The translations under genes were made by a program, and so were the position numbers. Shown in pieces: positions 16,437 through 25,432 of a stretch of DNA of 64,000 nucleotides. Location of the stretch: contig NZ_JAQFVG010000357.1 in NCBI RefSeq assembly GCF_029439455.1, forward strand, positions 62,001 to 126,000, in the 5' to 3' direction. This DNA is from Caballeronia sp. BR00000012568055 (GTDB lineage Bacteria > Pseudomonadota > Gammaproteobacteria > Burkholderiales > Burkholderiaceae). The notes beneath the pieces are model-generated. The model saw only the letters and a list, made by a program, of their open reading frames with translations, was not told the DNA's origin and ran no database searches. Numbering within the stretch: position 1 is the stretch's first letter; the number at the start of each line of letters is the position of its first letter.

Positions 16437-17740
16437 CCATGCCGTAAGCAGAATGCGGACGGCGGCGGCGTGCTGCGCGCATCGCTCTGAATCGGCGCGA
16501 GCCGCGCGATAAATTCGATGAAACTCGCCACGCTCGCCGTGCGCAGCGGCGCGTAGTTCACATCGTGGCGCTCGCAGACGCGCTTGAGCATGCTCATCGA
16601 ATCATGGTCGATGCAATCGACCGGGAACAACACGAGATCGGCATTCGGCAACGCGGCGGCCAGCAATCCCTTGCGGTCTTCGATACCGCCATCGTGCACG
16701 ATCAGTTCGCCGCCCGCCGATTCCACCAGCGAGCGCAGCATCGCATTCGAATTCGGCCTGCCGCCGACGTACACGATGCGCCGGCCGCTGACCCAATCCA
16801 AAGCGCGTCGGCGCGCATCCGGCTGATCTTCCGATGCGAACGTCGCGCGCTCGAGTTCCGCGCATTCCGCCTGCACCACTTTCAGCAGCGCCTGCACTTC
16901 GCCCAGCTTGTTCTGCAAATCGCGCGCGCGGTCTTCTTCCTGCTGCGCGCGCTGTTCGGCGGCTTCGCGACGGCTCGTATGCAGTGCGAGTCGGCGCTCG
17001 CCCTCTTCCACTTTTTCCGCCAGCCGCTGCACGTCGGCTTCCAGTTCGGACGCGCTTCGCTCTGCCTTTCGATCGAGTTGCAGCGATTGTTCGTGCAGCT
17101 GACGTGCCGATGCATCGCGCTCGCCGCTCAATTCCAGCAAGCGCGCCTGCTGGCGTTCGATCTTGTCCTTCAGTTCGTTGTTCTCTTTTTCCAACGCAAC
17201 CAGCCGACGAATATCCGCGCGATTCGCCGCGCCGACCAGATGCGACAGCATATGCAGTTCACCAAACGCCGACTGCCGCACTTCGATATTCGCCTGCGAA
17301 TGCGTCATCACCGCCCAGTACGCGGGCGGGACATCGCTGGCTTTGAGGGCGTCGTTCCAGAGTGCGAGCAGAGCATCGGGCGTGCGCGCGGCATCGAATC
17401 GGCGGATTGCGCCGGAATAGCGGTCGTCGAGCGCCTTGTGCAGCGCTTTCGCCGCTGCGCCGCCCGCAATCGCCAGTTCCACGGCGGTGTGGTGAATCTC
17501 CAGGTCGCTGGCGTGATAGCGGTCGATATCGGCGAATTTCGGCACGAGCTTGCGCAATTCACCCGTCGAAAGACACGTACCGATGATCGAGCAATGCAGA
17601 TGCGGATCGAGTTCGTGCAGACGCGCGCGGCGGTTCCCCGTGCGCAAATCGGCTTCGGTCGGCTGGCAGCAGCCGTCCGGATGGCGTGCGGGCTGTGCGT
17701 GCGCTGCCGTGCGGGCGAGTTGAAACGGCGGGGTTTGCAT
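16433..17740 (-). CDS. DUF2325 domain protein with central coiled coil
   Basis: The protein is 435 residues from ATG 17740, with GAGGTGA just upstream. The N-terminal part contains a Cys/His-rich segment (DGCCQP, LDPHLHCSIIGTCLSTGELRKLV). A long coiled coil follows (about 175-310, LEKENNELKDKIERQQARLLEL and beyond). The C-terminal DUF2325 domain has RRIVYVGGRPNSNAMLRSLVES and VLFPVDCIDHDSM. DUF2325 proteins are of unknown function and in my recollection often accompany nif or molybdenum genes. The gene is convergent with the ModE-like gene, and a ModE-like box lies 30 bases upstream of its start, so it appears to belong to the same regulon. Confidence 0.8.
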   Translation of the reverse strand: MQTPPFQLARTAAHAQPARHPDGCCQPTEADLRTGNRRARLHELDPHLHCSIIGTCLSTGELRKLVPKFADIDRYHASDLEIHHTAVELAIAGGAAAKALHKALDDRYSGAIRRFDAARTPDALLALWNDALKASDVPPAYWAVMTHSQANIEVRQSAFGELHMLSHLVGAANRADIRRLVALEKENNELKDKIERQQARLLELSGERDASARQLHEQSLQLDRKAERSASELEADVQRLAEKVEEGERRLALHTSRREAAEQRAQQEEDRARDLQNKLGEVQALLKVVQAECAELERATFASEDQPDARRRALDWVSGRRIVYVGGRPNSNAMLRSLVESAGGELIVHDGGIEDRKGLLAAALPNADLVLFPVDCIDHDSMSMLKRVCERHDVNYAPLRTASVASFIEFIARLAPIQSDARSTPPPSAFCLRHG

Positions 17741-17769
17741 CGTCACCTCGGGTTCGATCGGTCGCTCTC

Positions 17770-17795
17770 TCGCAATATATCACTGGATATAACGA
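17770..17795. promoter_or_regulatory. Second ModE-box-like operator, upstream of the DUF2325 gene
   Basis: The arms are TCGCAATAT (17770-17778) and ATATAACGA (17787-17795), with an 8-bp spacer. They fit the pattern TCG-nn-ATAT-N8-A(T/C)AT-nn-CGA also seen at 14964-14989. The site lies just upstream of the DUF2325 start at 17740 and about 170 bases before the dehydrogenase gene on the other strand. Confidence 0.6.
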
Positions 17796-17968
17796 TAACC
17801 CAAAACCGTCGAATGAAACCGCAAGCTGCAGATTCCCATACGCCATGTGCGACGCCGCCCGCGCACACGGCGTATGCTACGGCTTCGTCGCCCGCTGGAT
17901 TGCCGCTTGATTGCGCGGAGCGGCATCGGCAGATCAATCGCACTGCATCGCTCAACAGGAGAAACCGC

Positions 17969-19717
17969 ATGGCCAGGGTTGAAGTCAAGGTTCCGCAGCT
18001 TTCCGAATCCGTCACCGAGGCGACGCTGTTGCCCTGGAAGAAAAAAGCGGGCGACGCGGTGACGCAAGACGAAATCCTCGTCGAACTCGAAACCGACAAG
18101 GTCGTGCTGGAAGTGCCCGCACCGGCCTCCGGCGTGCTCGCGGAAGTCGCGAAGAAGGAAGGCGATATCGTCCATGTGGACGATGTGCTCGCGGCTATCG
18201 ATACGGAAGCTTCTGTCTCCGCACCAGCTCCTGCTCCCGCTGCCAGCGGTCCAGCACCTGCGCCCGCCCCGACTCCGGCTCCCGCGCCTGCATCAAAAGC
18301 CGCCGATTACGACGTCATCGTGATCGGGTCCGGCCCAGGCGGATATATCGCCGCGATCCGCGCCGCGCAGCTCGGCAAGAAAGTGGCCTGCGTCGAAGAG
18401 TGGATCAATCACGCGGGCAAACCGAAGCTCGGCGGCACGTGTCTGAATGTCGGCTGCATTCCGTCGAAGGCGCTGCTCGCGTCGTCGGAGAAGTTCGAGA
18501 ACGCGAAGCTGCATTTTGGCGATCACGGCATCGGCGGGATCGACAATCTGTCGGTCGATATCGGCAAGATGGTCGGGCGCAAGGAAGCGATCGTCGAGAA
18601 GATCACCGGCGGCGTGGAATTCCTGTTCCGCAAAAACAAGATCACGTGGATCAAAGGTCACGGCAAGCTCGCGGGCAAGGACGGCGGCAACTTCAAGATT
18701 GACGTGAACGGTGACACGCACACCGCACAGCACGTGATTATCGCGACGGGTTCGAAGGCGCGGCATCTGCCGAACGTGCCGGTCGATAACACACTGATCT
18801 CCGACAACGAAGGCGCGCTCGCTTTCGATTCCGTGCCGAAGAAGCTCGCCGTGATCGGCGCGGGCGTGATCGGGCTGGAACTCGGCTCGGTGTGGCGTCG
18901 GCTGGGCGCGGAAGTGACGATTCTCGAAGCGCTGCCCGAATTCCTCGGCACGACGGATACGGCCTTGCAGAAGGAAGCCGCCAAGCTTTTCAAGAAGCAA
19001 GGTCTGACGATCCACCTCGGCGTGAAAATCGACAGCGTGAAGACGACGGATTCGAGCGTGTCGATCGCGTACAAGGACAAGGACGGCAACGCGCAGACGC
19101 TGGATGCGGACCGGCTGATCGTATCGATCGGGCGCGTGCCGAACACGGACAATCTCGGGCTGGATTCCATCGGCCTTGCGGCGGACGAGCGCGGCTTCAT
19201 TCCCGTCGATGATCATTGCGCGACGAAAGTGCCGAACGTCTACGCCATCGGCGATGTCGTGCGCGGCCCGATGCTCGCGCACAAAGCGGAAGACGAAGGC
19301 TCGCTGGTGGCGGAAGTCATCGACGGGCAGAAGCCGCATATCGACTACAACTGCATTCCGTGGGTGATTTATACGCACCCGGAAATCGCGTGGGTCGGCA
19401 AGACGGAGCAGGCGCTGAAGGCCGAAGGCCGCGCGATCAAGGCCGGTCAGTTCCCGATGCTCGCCAATGGCCGCGCAATGGGTATCGGTGAAACGGACGG
19501 GTTTATCAAGGTGATTGCGGACGCCGCCACCGACGAGATTCTCGGCGTGCATATCATCTCGGCGAATGCGTCCGATCTGATCGCGGAAGCGGTGGTGGCG
19601 ATGGAGTTCAAGGCGGCGTCCGAGGATATCGGACGGATTTGCCATCCGCATCCGTCGCTGTCGGAGGTGATGCGGGAGGCGGCGCTTGCGGTGGACAAGC
19701 GCGCCTTGAATATCTAA
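17969..19717 (+). CDS. lpdA: Dihydrolipoamide dehydrogenase (E3) with N-terminal lipoyl domain
   Basis: This 582-residue flavoprotein re-oxidises lipoyl groups of 2-oxoacid dehydrogenases with NAD. Residues 1-80 form a lipoyl domain with the lysine in ELETDKVVLEVP. An Ala/Pro-rich hinge (about 85-110) and the E3 domain follow. FAD binding is seen at VIGSGPGGY, the redox disulfide at GGTCLNVGC, and the catalytic His-Glu pair at HPHPSLSE near residue 560. The lipoyl domain resembles that of the 2-oxoglutarate dehydrogenase E2. It stands alone. The start has AGGAGAAACCGC ahead. A long open frame that extends this gene upstream is an antisense artefact over the DUF2325 gene. Confidence 0.93.
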   Translation: MARVEVKVPQLSESVTEATLLPWKKKAGDAVTQDEILVELETDKVVLEVPAPASGVLAEVAKKEGDIVHVDDVLAAIDTEASVSAPAPAPAASGPAPAPAPTPAPAPASKAADYDVIVIGSGPGGYIAAIRAAQLGKKVACVEEWINHAGKPKLGGTCLNVGCIPSKALLASSEKFENAKLHFGDHGIGGIDNLSVDIGKMVGRKEAIVEKITGGVEFLFRKNKITWIKGHGKLAGKDGGNFKIDVNGDTHTAQHVIIATGSKARHLPNVPVDNTLISDNEGALAFDSVPKKLAVIGAGVIGLELGSVWRRLGAEVTILEALPEFLGTTDTALQKEAAKLFKKQGLTIHLGVKIDSVKTTDSSVSIAYKDKDGNAQTLDADRLIVSIGRVPNTDNLGLDSIGLAADERGFIPVDDHCATKVPNVYAIGDVVRGPMLAHKAEDEGSLVAEVIDGQKPHIDYNCIPWVIYTHPEIAWVGKTEQALKAEGRAIKAGQFPMLANGRAMGIGETDGFIKVIADAATDEILGVHIISANASDLIAEAVVAMEFKAASEDIGRICHPHPSLSEVMREAALAVDKRALNI

Positions 19718-19724
19718 AACGCAT

Positions 19725-22700
19725 TTAAACGCGTCTGGGCATCCAGACACGCAACAGCGAATACAGCCGGTCGATGTCGATCGGCTTCGCCAGATAATCG
19801 CTTGCGCCCGCCGCGAGGCATTGCTCCTGATCGTCCTTCATCGCTTTCGCAGTGATCGCGATGATCGGGAGCTTTCTGAAGCGCGCGTCCTCGCGGATGC
19901 GCCGCGTCGCTTCCAGCCCGTCCATGCCGGGCATCATCATGTCCATCAGCACGACATCGATATCCGGATTCTTTTCCAGCGTGTCGATCGCCTCAAACCC
20001 GTTGCGGCCGATATCCACGTGCAAGCCCTGATGCTCCAGCGCGCTCGACAGCGAAAAGATATTGCGGATGTCGTCATCGACCAATAGCACGCGGCGGCCG
20101 TCCAGCACGCGGTCGCGCGAGCGGGAGACGTGCAGCATGGCCTGCCGGTCGGCCGACAGATCCGTTTCCACTTTATGCAGGAACAGCGTGACTTCATCGA
20201 GCAGACGTTCGGGCGAACGCGCGCCCTTGATGATGATCGACTGCGAGTAGCGCATCAGTTCGGCTTCCTCGTCGTGCGTCAGATTGCGGCCCGTGTAGAC
20301 GATTACCGGCGGAAACGAGTACGAATCCGTCGCGGCCATCTTGCGCAGCAGGTCGCCGCCCTGCATGTCCGGCAGTTTCAGATCGATGATCATGCAATCG
20401 AAGATGGTCGTCTTCAGCAGGTCGAGCGCGTCCTGACCGTATTCGACCGGCGTGATTTCCACGTCGGCATCGCTGATTAGTTCGACGATGCTTTGCCGCT
20501 GGCGCGCGTCGTCTTCGACCAACAGCACGCGCTTGATCTTCTGGCTGCTCTTTTCTTCGAGGCGCTGGAAAATGCCCATCAACTGATCGCGCGTGGTCGG
20601 TTTCATCGCGTAACCAATCGCGCCGAGGTGCAGCGCCGCTTCCGTCTTGTCCGATGCCGACACCACGTGCACCGGAATATGTCGCGTCTTCGGATTCGCC
20701 TTCAGTTCTTGCAGCACGGTCAGCCCCGATCGATCCGGCAAGCCGATATCGAGCAGAATCGCGTTCGGCGTGCGTTCGAGCGCGATGCGCAAGGCATCGC
20801 CTGCGGTGCCGCTGACGATGCACTGATAGTTCAGTTCGTGCGCGAGATCGAGCAGCACTTGCGCGAATTCCGGCTCGTCTTCGACCACCAGCACCACGCG
20901 GCTGCCGGGCGCGGCTTCATCGCGATCATCGTCGATGACGTGGCTGACTTCGACTTCGGCTGTCTCAAGTAAGGGCGCCGGCGTTGCTTCTTCGACGATC
21001 GGTTCGGGCGCAGCTACGTCGAACGCCACCGGCAAAATCAGCGTGAACGTACTGCCCTTGCCCAGCGTGCTCTTCAGCGATACCGATCCGCCCAGCAAAT
21101 GCCCAAGACTGCGCGATATCGACAGCCCGAGCCCCGTGCCGCCGTAATGACGGCTAGTGGTGCCATCGGCTTGCTGGAAGGCTTCGAAAATCGCTTCCTG
21201 TTGCTCCGGCGCAATGCCGATCCCCGTATCCGCCACAACGAACTTCACCGCGCGCTCACCCGCTGCGTCCAAGGTCAGCGAGACGCTGCCCGCATCGGTG
21301 AATTTGACGGCGTTCGACAGCAGATTCTTCAGTACTTGTTCCAGGCGACGGAAATCGGTCGTAAGTGTCGCGTGCGGCGCGAGTTCGTTCTTCAGTTCGA
21401 GCTTCAAATGCTTCTGACGCGCGAGCGGCTCGAACGTGCGCGCGAGCGAATCCATGATCCGCTGCACCGGCACATCTTCGATATGCAGATCGAGCTTGCC
21501 CGCTTCCACCTTCGACAAATCGAGAATGTCGTTGATGAGATTGAGCAGATCGTTGCCCGCCGAGTAGATGGTCTGCGCGTACTTGACCTGATCGCCGGTC
21601 AGATTGCCGTGCTTGTTCTCCGACAGCAGCTTGGCCAGAATCAGCGAGCTGTTGAGCGGCGTGCGCAGTTCGTGCGACATATTGGCGAGGAACTCGGACT
21701 TGTAGCGGCTCGCGCGCTGCAAGGCATCGGCACGTTTTTCGAGTTCGACCTGCGCGACGTTCAGCGCGACATTGCGCTCATCGAGCACGCGCGCATTTTC
21801 GGCCAGACGGTCGTTGCTCTGCTCCAGTTCCGCCTTCTGATTGGCCAGATACACCTGCGCCTGCGAGAGCGCGTTGGTCTGCTGTTCCAGCTCTTCATTG
21901 CTGGTGCGCAGTTCTTCCTGCTGCGTCTGCAATTCCTCGTTGAGTTGCTGCGTTTCTTCGAGCACTTGCTGAAGCCGTTCGCGATACTGCGCCGCCTCCA
22001 CGAAATCGCCGATATTCCCCGCCACGAGTTCAAGGAAGCGCTGGTCGCGTTCGCCCAGCGCGTGCATGGCGCCGAGTTCCATCGCGCCGTTCGCGCGTCC
22101 TTCATTGTCGATCGGCGTGATGACGACGCTCTTCGGCACGCTTTCGCCCAGCGCCGATGTGACTTTCCAGTAGGTCTCGGGCACGTCGGCAAGATGCGTC
22201 AGTTGGCGCGCATGCACGGCCTGACCGACCAGACTGTTCACGCCATCGAGTTTTTCCGCCACCGGCGCGCGCTTCGGATCGAAGCCGAAACTTGCGGTGC
22301 GCTTGAGCGTGCCATCGGCTTCGCGCACGTAGAACGCGGCCATCGAAACCTTCAGGTAATCGGCGAGGAAATCGAGAATCGACTGGCAAAGCTGCGCCAC
22401 TGATTGCCGGCCGATCACGCGTTCGGCGAGTCGCGTCTGTCCGTCGCGCAGCCACGCTTGCTCTTGCAGCGCGCGCGTCTGCTTTTCGTGTTCGGCAATG
22501 GCGTTGCCGTACGCGCCCGAAAGCTGCATCAACTCGCGCCGGCCGAACACGGCGAGAATCACCGACAGCGTCAGACTCAGCACCAGAAAAACGATCACGG
22601 TGATGGTGGTCAGTTGCGTGGCCGACGCCACACGCTGAATTCGCAGCGTCTGTTCGATATTGAGAAACGCGTCCAGCTCGCGATCGGTTTCCGCGCGCTC

Positions 22701-23159
22701 CGGCGCACCGCGCCCTTCGCGCACGAGCGTGGCGATATCCGCGCCCTGGCGGCGTGCATCGAGCAAGGCGTCGGCGACTTTGTCCCATTGCGTCTGCAAG
22801 GCGCGAATGCGGATCAGCCGATCCACCTGCGGCGTGTTGTCGGCGACGAGATTGGCGAGCGTGTCGATATCCGCGGAGAGTTTGGGTTTCGCGGTTTCGT
22901 ACGGCGCGAGAAAGGCTTCATCGCCGGTCAGCAGAAAGCCGCGCAGCGCGCTTTCCTTTTCGCCGACCAGCCGGCCGATTTCCTGTGTATTGCCGATCAC
23001 CCGTTCCGAATGTTCGACCCAGTCGATGCCCGAGAGCAAATACAGCACGAGCGCGACGAACGCCACCGCCGTGACGATGCCCGTCCCCAGCGGCAGCGCG
23101 ATATTGCGAAAGAGGATGCGACGAAACGTGGCTTCGTCGACGCCGGACCGCAAAGGCAT
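19725..23159 (-). CDS. Hybrid sensor histidine kinase with three receiver domains
   Basis: The protein is 1144 residues from ATG 23159 (GGAGC upstream); a GTG at 23195 is less likely. Order: TM helix (about 15-38), CHASE3 sensor domain, second TM (about 185-207), GAF domain (about 245-385), long coiled coil, HisKA with SHELRTPLN (about 493), HATPase with NAVKF and GGTGLGLSISR, then three receivers starting near 751 (VVEDEPEF), 876 (LVEDDARQR) and 1022 (LVDDDIRN). Phosphoacceptor Asp candidates are LLDIGLPD, IIDLKLPD and LMDMMMPG. No separate response regulator or phosphotransfer protein is adjacent, so the output is unknown. It is convergent with the E3 gene (7-base gap). Confidence 0.93.
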   Translation of the reverse strand: MPLRSGVDEATFRRILFRNIALPLGTGIVTAVAFVALVLYLLSGIDWVEHSERVIGNTQEIGRLVGEKESALRGFLLTGDEAFLAPYETAKPKLSADIDTLANLVADNTPQVDRLIRIRALQTQWDKVADALLDARRQGADIATLVREGRGAPERAETDRELDAFLNIEQTLRIQRVASATQLTTITVIVFLVLSLTLSVILAVFGRRELMQLSGAYGNAIAEHEKQTRALQEQAWLRDGQTRLAERVIGRQSVAQLCQSILDFLADYLKVSMAAFYVREADGTLKRTASFGFDPKRAPVAEKLDGVNSLVGQAVHARQLTHLADVPETYWKVTSALGESVPKSVVITPIDNEGRANGAMELGAMHALGERDQRFLELVAGNIGDFVEAAQYRERLQQVLEETQQLNEELQTQQEELRTSNEELEQQTNALSQAQVYLANQKAELEQSNDRLAENARVLDERNVALNVAQVELEKRADALQRASRYKSEFLANMSHELRTPLNSSLILAKLLSENKHGNLTGDQVKYAQTIYSAGNDLLNLINDILDLSKVEAGKLDLHIEDVPVQRIMDSLARTFEPLARQKHLKLELKNELAPHATLTTDFRRLEQVLKNLLSNAVKFTDAGSVSLTLDAAGERAVKFVVADTGIGIAPEQQEAIFEAFQQADGTTSRHYGGTGLGLSISRSLGHLLGGSVSLKSTLGKGSTFTLILPVAFDVAAPEPIVEEATPAPLLETAEVEVSHVIDDDRDEAAPGSRVVLVVEDEPEFAQVLLDLAHELNYQCIVSGTAGDALRIALERTPNAILLDIGLPDRSGLTVLQELKANPKTRHIPVHVVSASDKTEAALHLGAIGYAMKPTTRDQLMGIFQRLEEKSSQKIKRVLLVEDDARQRQSIVELISDADVEITPVEYGQDALDLLKTTIFDCMIIDLKLPDMQGGDLLRKMAATDSYSFPPVIVYTGRNLTHDEEAELMRYSQSIIIKGARSPERLLDEVTLFLHKVETDLSADRQAMLHVSRSRDRVLDGRRVLLVDDDIRNIFSLSSALEHQGLHVDIGRNGFEAIDTLEKNPDIDVVLMDMMMPGMDGLEATRRIREDARFRKLPIIAITAKAMKDDQEQCLAAGASDYLAKPIDIDRLYSLLRVWMPRRV

Positions 23160-23524
23160 GAATGTGCTCCGAAAGCGTGCGCGTCGCGCGGACACTGCGG
23201 CGACGCTCGCGTAGGTAATTTGTCGTTTTGTGTATCAGCCGGAGCGAAATCATAACCGGTCGGAATCATCACGGTGCGGGCGCTGGCCGGTGATTTTTGC
23301 GAACTACGGCACGTTCGTTCGAAGAATTTCAAGTTCCTGAACGTTTGCGTCAGGCGTCTTACAATGGCCTCGCGGCAATCATGCCGCCCAAATCGCTGCT
23401 TATTTTCTGACGGCGGTTCGGAGATGGATCGGTCTGAGCTTCAAGACTCAAGTCGCACAGCAGTTCAAACAAGTTCGTCGGCCACGTCAGGCCGCGACAT
23501 TCAACAACGATCTGTGGAGTCAAT
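23160..23524. other. Divergent intergenic region, no gene seen
   Basis: These 365 bases separate the hybrid kinase gene (minus) from the DUF4148 gene (plus). Promoters for both must lie here. I see TACAAT at about 23358 but no matching -35 box, and no palindrome or repeat that stands out. A GGAG lies 8 bases before ATG 23525. Confidence 0.5.
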
Positions 23525-23830
23525 ATGAAAGCAAAGTTTGTCAGTATCGCCCTCTCGCTGAGCGTGGCTGCATTCGGCGTTTCGGTTGCACCTTCGTCGT
23601 TCGCGCAGGACAGCGGCGCGGCCGCGACCACCGGTGCGGCGACGGCGGCGTCTTCGACCAAAGCGCAACGCAAGGCCGCGCGCAAGCAAGCGCGCGCCAA
23701 GAAGAACGCCGAGCTGAAGAAGCTCGAAGCGGCGGGCTACAACCCCGCCAAGCGTGACGATGCCAACTATCCGCAGGACATCCAGAACGCGCAGAAGAAG
23801 GCCGGCATCGGACAAGGCGCCAGCCAGTAA
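23525..23830 (+). CDS. DUF4148 small exported protein
   Basis: The protein is 101 residues with a signal peptide ending near SSFAQ (about residue 28). A Lys/Arg/Ala-rich segment and the C-terminal motif EAAGYNPAKRDDANYPQDIQNAQKKAG follow. This GYNP...NYP..IQ.AQ pattern is the hallmark of DUF4148 proteins, which occur in many copies in Burkholderia and are exported to the periplasm with unknown function. It is a monocistronic gene ended by a strong bidirectional terminator at 23844-23874. Confidence 0.88.
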   Translation: MKAKFVSIALSLSVAAFGVSVAPSSFAQDSGAAATTGAATAASSTKAQRKAARKQARAKKNAELKKLEAAGYNPAKRDDANYPQDIQNAQKKAGIGQGASQ

Positions 23831-23843
23831 TTGATGAAGCACG

Positions 23844-23874
23844 CCGCGCCTTTTATTCTTTGAAAAAGGCGCGG
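23844..23874. terminator. Bidirectional rho-independent terminator
   Basis: The sequence CCGCGCCTTTT, an 8-base loop and AAAAAGGCGCGG form a stem of at least 11 pairs with a T-run on either strand. It lies between the convergent DUF4148 gene and the lipoprotein gene and can stop transcription from both sides. Confidence 0.9.
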
Positions 23875-23878
23875 TGTT

Positions 23879-24217
23879 TCAGTTGATCGCGTTGGCTTCG
23901 GCGCTGGTCGTCTGCGGGACGCAGGTGAAGTTGATGGTTGCCGACTGCTCTTGCATCGAACGAATGCCAGTGGTGGCTTCGGATTTGATCGAGACGCGTT
24001 GCGAGCGCTGCTTGCAGTAATCGTTGGCGGCATCCATCGCGTTGCTGCGCGCGGTCACCCACGACATGCGCGTGCCGGTGGCCTTGCCCGTGACCTGATG
24101 GACATCGGAATTTGCGTTGGTGGTGACTTCGCTGGTCGTGCCGCAGGCAGCGAGCACGATCGATACGGCGAGCATCGCGAGTATCGATAAGTAAGACGAT
24201 CTGAAGATATTGCCCAT
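23879..24217 (-). CDS. Small lipoprotein of unknown function
   Basis: The protein is 112 residues. A lipoprotein signal peptide ends VSIVLAACG, so the mature protein starts at Cys about 25. The remainder is Thr/Ser/Ala-rich with one more pair of cysteines (DYCKQRSQ and FTCVPQT) that could form a disulfide. I do not recognise the family; the length and composition resemble other small Burkholderia envelope lipoproteins. It is convergent with the DUF4148 gene and shares its terminator. Confidence 0.75.
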   Translation of the reverse strand: MGNIFRSSYLSILAMLAVSIVLAACGTTSEVTTNANSDVHQVTGKATGTRMSWVTARSNAMDAANDYCKQRSQRVSIKSEATTGIRSMQEQSATINFTCVPQTTSAEANAIN

Positions 24218-24295
24218 ACGCTTGCGAACCTTTTTTGAGACAGGCGTGATGGTACAAGGGACGGCGATTTTCTTCAGGAATCGCAGACGCTGCTT

Positions 24296-24514
24296 TTAAG
24301 AACGTGCGATGCGATCGAGCAACCGTTCCAGACGCATCTGCTGACAGGGCGCGAGACCCGGCGTTTCGAGCGCCTGCACCACGCGGGCGTGCCAATACGT
24401 CTTGGAAAACAGCGAGTTCGCGCCTTCCAGATTGAGCACTTGCTCCAGATGTTGAATCGCGGAGTCGAGGTGACTCACGTTGTAAGGGCGCGCGGCCGCG
24501 ATAAGAGTGTTCAT
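24296..24514 (-). CDS. Small hypothetical protein downstream of phaB
   Basis: This 72-residue protein begins at ATG 24514 (MNTLIAAARPYNVSHLDSA) and ends RLERLLDRIARS. The composition is that of a soluble helical protein, with HLEQVLNLEG and YWHARVVQAL. It sits 74 bases downstream of the phaB stop on the same strand and could be co-transcribed. There is no strong Shine-Dalgarno. I do not recognise the family. It is supported by its amino-acid composition and position only. Confidence 0.5.
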   Translation of the reverse strand: MNTLIAAARPYNVSHLDSAIQHLEQVLNLEGANSLFSKTYWHARVVQALETPGLAPCQQMRLERLLDRIARS

Positions 24515-24588
24515 GACATAAAGGGCGAACGCGGTTTCGAATGAACGCGGCGCGCTTCGGAGAAAAACGCAGCGCGCCGCACGATTCA

Positions 24589-25332
24589 TCAGCTCATGTG
24601 CTGACCACCGTTGATCGCGATATTCGATCCGGTGATAAAGCTCGCATCGTCCGAGCACAGGAAGGCGACGAGCGCCGCAACTTCTTCGGGCTTGCCGAGA
24701 CGGCCGGCCGGTATCTGCGGCAGGATCTTCGTGTCGAGGATTTCCTGCGGAATCGCGGTGACCATCTTGGTGGCGAGATAGCCCGGCGAGATGGTGTTGA
24801 CGGTCACGCCCTTCTTCGCCACTTCGAGCGCGAGCGACTTGGTAAAGCCGTGCATGCCGGCCTTCGCCGCCGCATAGTTGGTCTGGCCGATCTGCCCTTT
24901 CGAGCCGTTCACCGACGAGATATTGATAATGCGGCCCCAGCCGCGCGTGACCATTTCTTCGCACACCGGCTTGGTCATATTGAAGACTGAATCGAGGTTG
25001 GTGCGCAGCACGGCGTCCCAGTTCACCTTGCTCATCTTCTTGAAGGTGGTGTCCTGCGTGATGCCCGCGTTGTTCACGAGGATATCGACCGGTCCGACTT
25101 CGCGCTGAATCTTGGCGATGCAATGCTGCGCGGAATCGTAGTCCGACACGTCAACGCTGTACGCGCGGAAGTTGCGCCCTTGCCGATCCATATTCGCCAG
25201 CCATTCCGACGCATTCGCGTTGTTCGGCGAATGCGTCACGACGACGGCAAAGCCCGCGTCGTGCAATTTGATGCTGACCGCTTCGCCCAGTCCGCCCATG
25301 CCACCGGTTACCACTGCAATTCGCTTAGTCAT
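24589..25332 (-). CDS. phaB: Acetoacetyl-CoA reductase
   Basis: This 247-residue SDR reduces acetoacetyl-CoA to (R)-3-hydroxybutyryl-CoA with NADPH for polyhydroxybutyrate synthesis. The cofactor loop is TGGMGGLGEA (residues 9-18), and the NNAG motif is followed by GITQDTTF. The catalytic Ser-Tyr-Lys is seen as NISSVNGSKGQIGQTNYAAAKAG. The GGMGGLG and VNGSKGQIGQTNY sequences are typical of PhaB rather than FabG. It lies 100 bases downstream of phaA on the same strand. Confidence 0.93.
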   Translation of the reverse strand: MTKRIAVVTGGMGGLGEAVSIKLHDAGFAVVVTHSPNNANASEWLANMDRQGRNFRAYSVDVSDYDSAQHCIAKIQREVGPVDILVNNAGITQDTTFKKMSKVNWDAVLRTNLDSVFNMTKPVCEEMVTRGWGRIINISSVNGSKGQIGQTNYAAAKAGMHGFTKSLALEVAKKGVTVNTISPGYLATKMVTAIPQEILDTKILPQIPAGRLGKPEEVAALVAFLCSDDASFITGSNIAINGGQHMS

Positions 25333-25432
25333 CCTGAAGCCCTCTCTCTCAGATTAGTACCACTTCATTTGATAGCCGCGGCGCGCGTTTATAGTTTGTG
25401 TCGCGCGCCGCTTCCGTGTTGCCGTGTTTCAG

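Noticed and set aside
16565..17968. A long open frame in front of the dihydrolipoamide dehydrogenase, which would give a 1050-residue protein
   Set aside because: It is antisense to the DUF2325 gene, has low-complexity Arg/His-rich composition, and the true gene has its own ribosome-binding site and lipoyl-domain start at 17969.
19731..19757. A GTCTGG-GCAT-CCAGAC hairpin as terminator between the convergent E3 and kinase genes
   Set aside because: It is within the last codons of the kinase gene and has no T-run; it may be chance.
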